Part shown: in pieces, positions 12,821 to 20,194 of the stretch
How positions within the stretch are numbered: the first letter of the stretch is position 1
Layout: each line of letters opens with the position of its first letter
Source: a virus
IMG/VR virus record: IMGVR_UViG_3300031227_000531
Span: 1 to 20,870 of that record
Length of the DNA stretch: 20,870 nucleotides
Direction: 5' to 3' (one strand)
The notes under the pieces: model-generated
Databases searched by the model: none
Told to the model about the DNA's origin: nothing
The model's input: the letters and a program-made list of their open reading frames with translations, nothing else
Program-made: the position numbers and the translations under genes

Positions 12821-15800
12821 ATGGCTACTGATAAAGAACTAAAATATAATATCAAAGTCAATACCATTGGTGATGATGCAATAAAAAAACTCGGTAAAGA
12901 CATTGCCGGGCTTTCAACCGCCACTAAAGCCTTCGGGGTTGCTCAGGCCAAGCAATCAAAAGCCGGGCTTGCTGGTACTAAGAAAATCAATACTGAAATC
13001 GCCAAAACTCAAACCTTATATGCAAAGCTCAAAACGGTATCGGTTGCCGCAATAGGGAAAATGGCAACCGCACAGGGCAAGTTAATTGCAAAAGCCAATT
13101 TACTTACGGCAGCCCTGCAGCGCTCGCAGAATGGCATGACATTCGGCCAACAGTTAGTCGGCGCAAAAGAAGCCGTACTTGCAATGGCCGGGCTTGTTTA
13201 TGGTGTTGTAAATGCCTATAAAGCTTTTGCTGATTTTCAACAGCGGCTTGGCGAAGTTAATACCCTTTTAAATCTCACTACTGAGGGGATACAGTCGCTT
13301 GGATCTGAAATTGTTTCACTTAGTAGAATTATCCCGCAGTCAGCCGCAGAATTAACAGCAGCCGAATACGATATAATTTCAGCAGGTGTCGCGCTCAAGG
13401 ATTCTGTTTATGTCCTTGAACTTTCAGCAAAGGCCGCCGTTGCTGGTGTTACAGATACAAAGACCGCTGTTGTTGCCGGTGTTGGTGCTATTAACGCATA
13501 CGGCGCGAGCATGAGTGAATTGGGCGGGTATTATGACATTCTTTTTCAAACTGTAAAACTCGGTGTAACTACTTTTCCCGAATTGTCGTCTGCTATTGGT
13601 AATGTTCTACCTATCGCAAGGGCGGCAGGTGTTGACTTTCAAACCGTTGGTGCTGCAATAGCGTCAATGACAAAGGCCGGGATTAAAACCCCAATAGCTG
13701 TCAATGCTTTGCGCGGTGCAATTAATGCCCTATCAGCGCCGACCAAAGAAGCAAAAGAAAAGATGGATGCCCTGGGCATAACATGGCAGGGGCTCATTCC
13801 TACCCTTGAAGCAATCGCCGAGCAAGGTCTTGCGGTTGACCAGATGCGCGAATTAATCCCGGACGTTGAGGCTCGCGTTGCGGTTTTAAGTTTATCACAA
13901 AATATAGACGGTTTAAAAGATTCACTTAACAGTATGAGTAAAGCAACAGGCGCAACAAAAGCCGCCTATGACATCATGGCTGAAACGCCTGAAAATCAGG
14001 TTAAGCTTTTAGGTAATGAAATCACAGCATTGAAGATTCAGCTTGGTGGCCTTGTAGCTGAAGGGCTTATACCGGCAACAGGAAAACTACGAGAACTGGC
14101 AGCCATAATGCGCGAGTTGCCTGCATCAACAAAGGTTATAGTTGGACTTTTTGCAGCAGCATCAGCCGGTGCTTTTTTGTGGGCTGCTGGTTTAGGTAAG
14201 GTGATAATTGCTTTTGCTGGTTTGTTGTTGCCAGTCATAAAACTATCAGCCGCAATGATGACATTTTCGGGGACGCTTGCATCCATGGCAATCGCAAGCA
14301 CGACCGCCGCTGTTGCAATGACAGTGTTGCTCGGACTTCTTGCCGCCGCTGGTATAGCTGCAATCGGGTATGCTGCATATAAATTCATTGAAGCGCGGCA
14401 GGCGGCTAAAGACCTAGCACAGGTTATTTCCGATTTGAACATCCAAGTTGATGACCTTGTAAAAAGTTTCAAAGGATTCAAGGACGTAAAACTTCCAAGT
14501 AATATTACCGGCAGCACAGTTCAAGAAATTATTGTTTTTAGAGATGAGCTTGCAAAAGCGCGGGCGTACTGGACAGCACTTGAGGCACAATTAAATGTAC
14601 AGGCAAGCCAAACAGGGCTATTCGGCACGCTGACCGATGATGCAAAAGCGGCCGTAAGAGAATTACCCGCTGTTTCTCAACGGCTAAGGGAAGTGCAGGC
14701 GGCGATTCAGTCTTTGCAGCAGGGGCAGTCAGAGGGAATCGTTGCAAATACGATTACAGTTGCAATCCCCGACATAGGGGAAGTACAAAAATATATTGAT
14801 GATGAAAAATCTTTGCTGAGTGATCGTATTTCTGAAATAGAGGAACTGGCAGTCGAAGAACAATCGGTCGGCACAGAAACCGCTCAAGCTATTTATGACG
14901 CCCGCGCAGAATCAGCAGGCAAGACTATGGAGCTAGTTGCGCTCGGTCTTGATTATGCTTTAGAAGCGTATGGTGCTGAGTCTAAAGAATTTACATCAAT
15001 GATGGCGCAGGCAACAGAAACGCAGACAGAATTTGAAGCACTGAGGAATGAAGCACTGGCAACATACGAAACGGCGCTGGAAAAGTTACGGACAAGTGAA
15101 CAAAAATGGGCGACATTTATTGAAGGGTTAAAACAAGAACTTGAAGACGTTAATAGCTCTCTTGATTCTAATGAAGAACAACGCGAGTCAGCAAGGGCAA
15201 GAGCCGAAGAGTTAAGATATGCGGCAAGGGAAGAAGCTGAAAAGAACACAGAAGAATCAAATAAAGCTGCGATGGAAATGCTTAGAGCGTCTGTTCGCAT
15301 AGAAAAAGAGCATTCCGGCGAACTTAAAGACGAGTCCGGCAAGATACTTGAAGATGAAAAAAAGGCGCAAAAATTAGCAGCCGATGGGATTGAAGCAAGT
15401 ATCATAGCCGCCGAAGATATAGGCGAAGAGTACTCAAGGGCACAGGCTAAAATAGCCGCAGAAGCTAAGCAAAATTATGACGACGCTAACAAAGCTATCG
15501 AAACATCTAAGTCAAAAATAGCGGATGTAAACACCGAAGCCAATAAGCTCAACGAAGAAAAAGAATTAAAAGTCACGTTGTCGCCCACCTATGAAAAATT
15601 AATTGAGCGATTTAAGGATTTAACAAAAGCAGAAACAAAAACAATTACAATACAGACTTTAGAAACGCACGCAACGGGCGGCATAGCTGGCAGTATGTTC
15701 ACGCGCAAGGCTGGCAAAATCCCCGGCGCTGGTACTACTGACGATGTTCCCGCAATGCTTATGCGGGGTGAGTATGTCATTCGGAAATCGGCGGTTGACC

Positions 15801-17476
15801 ATTTCGGGCAGGGCTTTCTTGACGGCATAAACAATATGATTTACAGCCCCGGCGTGTTGCCGAAATTCGCGGTGGGTGGCTATGTTGATTTGCCGCTTGA
15901 TAGAAAAATAGAACGGGCAGAAAAAACCATACGAGAATTACAGCTACGCTTATTGTCTGTCTCAGCATTTGAGCCCGAGATTGCACAGCGGTCTATTTCT
16001 TTAATGCCCCAGGGTTTAAATTTTGACGGTCTCAATAGAGACAATCCAGAAGGCGCGCTGCAAACAATGACCGATGCAACCAGCAGGCTTTCTGCATTTA
16101 AGGCAGTAACGAATGGAGAGCTTGCGAGTGGCGTTACCGCTGCAATGGGTCGCGGTGATTGGGATGTTGCTGAAATATTAGAAACAGAGCGAGACGCAAT
16201 CAAGCGTCTTATCCGTGACATATACGACACAATCAGAGATTTAACAAAAGACTTCCGGCGCATAATGGCAATAGCCCGGACAGAAGAAAGTGAACTCAGA
16301 AGGGATTTAAAAACAGAGCTAAGAACAATCAAAGCTGAGTTAAAAGAAAAAGAACGCGAAGAACAAATGCGGCAGATAGATATAATTGATAATGTTGCCC
16401 GCATGCAGAAAAGTGATGAAAATGAATATGATCAAACAGGAATGAGCAAGAATACTGTTGAAAGTGCATTTAGAGGTGATACGCCTCCTGAAGGTTTGGA
16501 GGAAATGCCGTCTGCTAAAAAAATCCCGTATGAAAGTGAATATAGGGTTGTCAAAACCTTAGATAGTACTATTTATTATTACACTGCAAGTTCTTCTAAG
16601 GGCAGCATTGGAAAGCGGCAAGGGGACATAGCCGGATACGTCCAAAGGGTTAACGGATGGGAGGTTGAACGCGCGGGATACATACCAGCAGGCAATCAAT
16701 CAGGCAACACAATAACGGAAACAGATTACGGTGTTTTTTATAATCCCGATGTTACTGATATAGGGCGGCAAGAATTTAAGGATTCAAGAAACACAGTCAA
16801 GATAGCGCAGAAAGCCGCCCGCAGAGAAAACATGCAAGCGCAGGATTTATTTAATTATGAAAATGCGTATATTGAGAACGAACGCAGAGAGGGTGTTGAT
16901 GATATAAAAATAGAAGCCGCGCCCGCTGTTAATGATTATGCGTCTGAGTTGTCATTGCTCAAACAGGAATTAATAAATGAAGCGCTTGTTTCAAAATACG
17001 AATTAAGTCAGGACATAAAAAAGGCAGAAGAAGACCGCGAAGACTTGCTTGACGAATACGAAATGGAACGCTTGAAATGGATTGAAGCAGACGCAGCGCT
17101 CCGGGCTGGTAATAGCAGCAGCCAACAAACGACATCAACCAGCTACTTTGCAACAGGCGGCAAGGTTACGGGGCCTGAAGGCACAGACAAGGTGCCTGCC
17201 ATGCTGACAAACGGTGAATTTGTGATGCAAAAGAAAGCCGTTAACAGTATCGGGCTTGGTTTTCTCAATCAGTTGAACAACCTTAAAATGCCGGACTTTG
17301 GCGGTGTTAAGGGGTATGCCGATGGTGGTGTTGTTGCCGCCGGTGCCGAACCCGCCGGGCCGCCACTTGGCACAATCAATATTAAGGTAGGGGAAAGCAC
17401 ACTGCCTGCTCATGTAGACAAGAATATGGCGAGACAGTTTATCCGCGAAATGAAACTTGCAGGAATGACGGTATGA
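12821..17476 (+). CDS. Tail tape measure protein (TP901-type core)
   Basis: At 1551 residues this is the largest gene; its length fixes tail length. Residues about 130-420 match the TP901-type core (AFADFQQRLGEVNTLL; ELTAAEYDIISAGV; PELSSAIGNVLPIARAAGVD; ALRGAINALSAPTKEAKEKM; GLIPTLEAIAEQGL). Residues about 436-525 contain several hydrophobic helices (for example VGLFAAASAGAFLWAAGL and AMTVLLGLLAAAGIAAIGYA), thought to reach the host membrane at DNA entry. Residues 650-930 and about 1110-1440 are coiled coil, rich in Glu, Lys and Ala. Two copies of a Gly-rich module with DDVPAMLMRGEYV/TDKVPAMLTNGEFV occur at 951-1023 and 1444-1505. There is no visible peptidase domain. At about 1.5 angstrom per residue, the rule used for other siphoviruses, the tail would be about 230 nm. 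The stop overlaps the next start (ATGA). Confidence 0.92.
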   Translation: MATDKELKYNIKVNTIGDDAIKKLGKDIAGLSTATKAFGVAQAKQSKAGLAGTKKINTEIAKTQTLYAKLKTVSVAAIGKMATAQGKLIAKANLLTAALQRSQNGMTFGQQLVGAKEAVLAMAGLVYGVVNAYKAFADFQQRLGEVNTLLNLTTEGIQSLGSEIVSLSRIIPQSAAELTAAEYDIISAGVALKDSVYVLELSAKAAVAGVTDTKTAVVAGVGAINAYGASMSELGGYYDILFQTVKLGVTTFPELSSAIGNVLPIARAAGVDFQTVGAAIASMTKAGIKTPIAVNALRGAINALSAPTKEAKEKMDALGITWQGLIPTLEAIAEQGLAVDQMRELIPDVEARVAVLSLSQNIDGLKDSLNSMSKATGATKAAYDIMAETPENQVKLLGNEITALKIQLGGLVAEGLIPATGKLRELAAIMRELPASTKVIVGLFAAASAGAFLWAAGLGKVIIAFAGLLLPVIKLSAAMMTFSGTLASMAIASTTAAVAMTVLLGLLAAAGIAAIGYAAYKFIEARQAAKDLAQVISDLNIQVDDLVKSFKGFKDVKLPSNITGSTVQEIIVFRDELAKARAYWTALEAQLNVQASQTGLFGTLTDDAKAAVRELPAVSQRLREVQAAIQSLQQGQSEGIVANTITVAIPDIGEVQKYIDDEKSLLSDRISEIEELAVEEQSVGTETAQAIYDARAESAGKTMELVALGLDYALEAYGAESKEFTSMMAQATETQTEFEALRNEALATYETALEKLRTSEQKWATFIEGLKQELEDVNSSLDSNEEQRESARARAEELRYAAREEAEKNTEESNKAAMEMLRASVRIEKEHSGELKDESGKILEDEKKAQKLAADGIEASIIAAEDIGEEYSRAQAKIAAEAKQNYDDANKAIETSKSKIADVNTEANKLNEEKELKVTLSPTYEKLIERFKDLTKAETKTITIQTLETHATGGIAGSMFTRKAGKIPGAGTTDDVPAMLMRGEYVIRKSAVDHFGQGFLDGINNMIYSPGVLPKFAVGGYVDLPLDRKIERAEKTIRELQLRLLSVSAFEPEIAQRSISLMPQGLNFDGLNRDNPEGALQTMTDATSRLSAFKAVTNGELASGVTAAMGRGDWDVAEILETERDAIKRLIRDIYDTIRDLTKDFRRIMAIARTEESELRRDLKTELRTIKAELKEKEREEQMRQIDIIDNVARMQKSDENEYDQTGMSKNTVESAFRGDTPPEGLEEMPSAKKIPYESEYRVVKTLDSTIYYYTASSSKGSIGKRQGDIAGYVQRVNGWEVERAGYIPAGNQSGNTITETDYGVFYNPDVTDIGRQEFKDSRNTVKIAQKAARRENMQAQDLFNYENAYIENERREGVDDIKIEAAPAVNDYASELSLLKQELINEALVSKYELSQDIKKAEEDREDLLDEYEMERLKWIEADAALRAGNSSSQQTTSTSYFATGGKVTGPEGTDKVPAMLTNGEFVMQKKAVNSIGLGFLNQLNNLKMPDFGGVKGYADGGVVAAGAEPAGPPLGTINIKVGESTLPAHVDKNMARQFIREMKLAGMTV
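15671..15889 (+). repeat. Tape measure Gly-rich module, copy 1
   Basis: Residues 951-1023 begin ATGGIAG, contain GAGTTDDVPAMLMRGEYVI and GFLDGINNM and end AVGGYVD. They align with copy 2 at 17150-17335 over most of the length. Confidence 0.8.
17150..17335 (+). repeat. Tape measure Gly-rich module, copy 2
   Basis: Residues 1444-1505 begin ATGGKVTG, contain GTDKVPAMLTNGEFVM and GFLNQLNNLK and end YADGGVV. Similarity to copy 1 is at protein level; the DNA has diverged, so the duplication is not recent. Confidence 0.8.
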
Positions 17477-17859
17477 TTACACTTGACGATTTAGAACTCC
17501 CGTATGAGCTTTTATGGTCTGACGAATTTGCGTGGACAGGCGTTTCAGCATCGGCACAATACAGTTTGCAAGGTGTCCAGCATGTTCAAAAATCAAGTTC
17601 AGCAAGCGGGCAAGGGCGGCCAATCACATTAATAAGCCCGGACGCATGGATCACCCGCGCTGACATAGAAACCCTGTATGCAAAATCAGCAGACGCAGAA
17701 ACAGAAAGTATGTTATTAACACTACATGACGGCAGGACTTTCAATGTATTTTTTAGACAATGGGAACCACCTGTTATTGAAGCAACCCCGATAATGAAAA
17801 TGGCAAACCCTGAAACCAATGAAGAATACATCGTGTCAATAAAGCTGGTAACGATATAA
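17473..17859 (+). CDS. Tail protein following the tape measure (tail tip candidate)
   Basis: A 128-residue product overlapping the tape measure stop (ATGA) and the next start (TAATG), so translation is tightly coupled. Conserved-looking parts are GRPITLISPDAWITRADIETL (central), LTLHDGRTFNVFFRQW and PPVIEATPI, then a final VSIKLVTI strand. I recall this pattern ('gRPItL......itradvdaL', then 'dGr.f.V.Frh..pp') from small tail proteins right behind tape measure genes in phages of proteobacteria, where they are annotated only as tail protein. The beta-rich outline would suit a distal tail or tube-tip initiator. The specific role is inferred from position. Confidence 0.6.
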   Translation: MITLDDLELPYELLWSDEFAWTGVSASAQYSLQGVQHVQKSSSASGQGRPITLISPDAWITRADIETLYAKSADAETESMLLTLHDGRTFNVFFRQWEPPVIEATPIMKMANPETNEEYIVSIKLVTI

Positions 17860-19361
17860 TGTTTAATCAAGCAAAATACGGGCCGGATTATACTCAAGTT
17901 GGTTATTGGAAACCGGGCAGGCAGTACAGCGTTAACGATCTTGTGCGCCCTGCTGCCGATAATGGCCTTGCGTATAAGGCTTTAAACGATGGATGGACAA
18001 GCAGCGATGGCGCCCCGACATGGCCGACTGGGCCCGGCGAAACTGTTGCAGAATTTACCGGCCTTCAATGGGTTGCTGTATTTGACCGGACTTATAAAAT
18101 CGCAATAGGCGGCATGTGCTGTACTCATGATGGAACAATAGCTGCAGGGGCCGGGGTGCTTCGGGTCGGTCAGATATTAGCTATTAATAGCGCGACTTAT
18201 AAATGGTGCGGGTGGAGCAGGTCAAGCGATAGTGAAGAAGACATTGCACGCGGTATCCTTGCCCATAATGTTGACGCAACAGACAGCGAACAGCGGGCTA
18301 CAATTTATGGCGCTGGCGAATACGATTATTCTGCTATTTACTGGCAGCTAGGTCATACTGGTAAGTTTAGAGCGTACGCTCTTGACCAGCTTTCAAAGCG
18401 CGGAATACTTATAAACAAATCAATAATAACAACCGTAACTACAACGACATCATCAACAACATCGACCACAAGCACTACCAGTTCAAGCTCGACCACAAGT
18501 TCGACTAATTCAACGACCAGCACAACCAGCTCGACGAATTCGACAACCAGCACAAGCTCAACTACAAGCAGCACTACTACAACAGCACCGCCGCCTTGGA
18601 CACCGGCTGAGATTGATACAAAATTATGGTTTGATGCCGACGATGCAGACACCTTGACCATGACCAGCGACGAAGTATCAAAGTGGGCTGACAAATCCGG
18701 CAACGATCACGATCTTGAAGCAACCGATTCAACATACCGGGGCAGGCCAAATGTATCAACAAAAGACGCTCTCAATATTTTAACTTTTGACGGTGTGCGT
18801 GATTGCATGTCAATGCTGAATGAATCACCGTTTGCGCTTGGCGCTGTTGGATTTTTCATGGTGGTAAAATATATAATCCAAACACCGGAAATCCATCGTT
18901 GGCACATATCGGGTTGCAGTAGTGAAGCTCTGGGAGCAGATCGTAACATTTTTGAGCTGTATCTTTCCGGCAGTTCCGATAAAAAGAATGTAGTCAAAGC
19001 CGGGGCCGGGTCAGGCGGTGCTGGTTATGCCGGTGGTGCATTATATGATGGCGCTTGGCATGTTGTCGGCGGGTCGCATATTGGATCAGCTGTTAGTAGC
19101 TGTTTAGATTCAGTTGAATATGGTACGGATACTTATGCAGATACAGGAACGGTAAAGCATCTTGGCGTTGCTTGCAATTTAGACCCTGCAACCGGAGACC
19201 CGATCAATGATTACCGCACCCAATCTGAAGTTGCTGAAATTGTCGTAGTCGATAGCTTGACCGACAAGGCAAAAATTGAGGGGTATCTTGCATGGAAGTG
19301 GGGGCTTGAGGACAACTTACCAGAAGGCCACACATATAAAAACGAACGACCGGAGTTATAA
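17859..19361 (+). CDS. Multi-domain appendage protein: CBM-like, decoration-like, Thr/Ser stalk, LamG-like
   Basis: The 500-residue product is modular. Residues 10-72 resemble a chitin-binding-type (CBM5/12-like) module: YWKPGRQYSVNDLVR, LAYKALNDG, PTWPTGPGETV, LQWVAV. Residues 99-163 align without gaps to residues 37-101 of the decoration protein (17 identities in 65 by my count). Residues 191-243 are a Thr/Ser tract with a few Asn, followed by APPPW. Residues 247-500 look like a concanavalin/LamG-like sandwich: LWFDADDADTLTM, VSKWADKSGNDHD, LTFDGVRDCM, closing with KIEGYLAWKWGL and LPEGHTYK. The start (TAATG) overlaps the preceding stop. Two carbohydrate-binding-type ends joined by a stalk suggest a receptor- or surface-binding appendage. 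Attachment to the capsid via the decoration-like domain is as plausible as attachment to the tail. Domains are called by eye. Confidence 0.7.
   Translation: MFNQAKYGPDYTQVGYWKPGRQYSVNDLVRPAADNGLAYKALNDGWTSSDGAPTWPTGPGETVAEFTGLQWVAVFDRTYKIAIGGMCCTHDGTIAAGAGVLRVGQILAINSATYKWCGWSRSSDSEEDIARGILAHNVDATDSEQRATIYGAGEYDYSAIYWQLGHTGKFRAYALDQLSKRGILINKSIITTVTTTTSSTTSTTSTTSSSSTTSSTNSTTSTTSSTNSTTSTSSTTSSTTTTAPPPWTPAEIDTKLWFDADDADTLTMTSDEVSKWADKSGNDHDLEATDSTYRGRPNVSTKDALNILTFDGVRDCMSMLNESPFALGAVGFFMVVKYIIQTPEIHRWHISGCSSEALGADRNIFELYLSGSSDKKNVVKAGAGSGGAGYAGGALYDGAWHVVGGSHIGSAVSSCLDSVEYGTDTYADTGTVKHLGVACNLDPATGDPINDYRTQSEVAEIVVVDSLTDKAKIEGYLAWKWGLEDNLPEGHTYKNERPEL
18429..18587 (+). repeat. Thr/Ser low-complexity stalk, appendage protein
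   Basis: Codons 191-243 encode Thr and Ser with one Val and two Asn. Two degenerate 30-base direct repeats lie at 18498-18527 and 18528-18557 (each AG(T/C)TCGAC then AATTC), indicating growth by tandem duplication. Confidence 0.95.
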
Positions 19362-20191
19362 TGCCAGGACTTTCTACAGCGGGTATTCAAATAGATTTTA
19401 GTGACGCGATGTGCAGCGTTGGCGAATGTGGCGGGCGCACATTTGAGGTCACGCCAGCAGGATCATTAGAACCGGGCGATGATGTTGTATTCAATGTCTA
19501 CGGTGCAACCAGCGGACTGCTCAGCGGCGTTGAAATGATGTGGGGCGGTCATTCGCTTGGAGACCCAACAGAAACAAACCCTGTAGTGATGGCTGTTACT
19601 GAAACGCTTTCTTTCCGGGGTGTTGATAAGATGCAATTGAAATACCCCGGCAATAATATTACCTGTATAGCTGTCACTGACATCATGGAACAAAATACAG
19701 TCACGAACGCTTTAACGCTTTTAGTTCCGGCTGGCGATTCTTTGACTTTAGAGCGTATTGGATTTTCATGTGTTGGTAAAACAGGCAGCGTGAAATTATA
19801 CGGTACAGTGAGTGCTTCTTATGATGGTATCGGGAGTAAGCTTTCATGGGATTGGACTGTCCCTATTGCCGGTGGTGACCACTATTTTTATCTTCTGCAA
19901 AATGACGCCCTTGTCTATTCGCACATGATAACTATCAGCCTTGATGATTATGTTACCTTGTCGCCGGTTGACGTTGTTGTGGTTATAAGAGAATACACCA
20001 CGGACGTTCTTGTTACCGGCGCGGCTGTTGAAATTAATGGTGTGTATATAGGCGATACTGACGAAAACGGGCGTATAAATTTAGGCTCAAAAGACATAGG
20101 CCGCTACACTATTAAAATTACAAAAACCGGATATATTGATTCTGATTTAGATGATCTTGAAAATGATAGTTTCGTTGTTGGGGAGTCTTAA
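19361..20191 (+). CDS. Tail or appendage protein with C-terminal carboxypeptidase-regulatory/PEGA-like domain
   Basis: A 276-residue beta-rich product, coupled to the previous gene through a TAATG overlap. The N-terminal 200 residues are not recognised; they contain several Val/Thr strands and a cluster with Cys (MCSVGECGG). Residues about 205-276 look like a small Ig-type sandwich of the carboxypeptidase-regulatory or PEGA kind: VVVIREYTTDVLVTGAAVEI, NGVYIGDTDENGRINLG, GRYTIKITKTGYID. Such domains occur as surface-exposed add-ons in phage tail and capsid proteins. There is no signal peptide. A structural role in the tail tip or fibre is inferred from the position behind the tape measure. Confidence 0.55.
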   Translation: MPGLSTAGIQIDFSDAMCSVGECGGRTFEVTPAGSLEPGDDVVFNVYGATSGLLSGVEMMWGGHSLGDPTETNPVVMAVTETLSFRGVDKMQLKYPGNNITCIAVTDIMEQNTVTNALTLLVPAGDSLTLERIGFSCVGKTGSVKLYGTVSASYDGIGSKLSWDWTVPIAGGDHYFYLLQNDALVYSHMITISLDDYVTLSPVDVVVVIREYTTDVLVTGAAVEINGVYIGDTDENGRINLGSKDIGRYTIKITKTGYIDSDLDDLENDSFVVGES

Positions 20192-20194
20192 CCA

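Noticed and set aside
18429-18587. CRISPR-like or non-coding tandem repeat array.
   Set aside because: Repeats are degenerate, without unique spacers, and stay in frame as Thr/Ser codons.
18353-18703. Minus-strand frame with a long Val/Leu-rich stretch that looks like a membrane protein.
   Set aside because: It is the antisense of the Thr/Ser tract; ACN and AGY codons read backwards give Val and Leu. No ribosome binding site, and it covers a well-supported gene.
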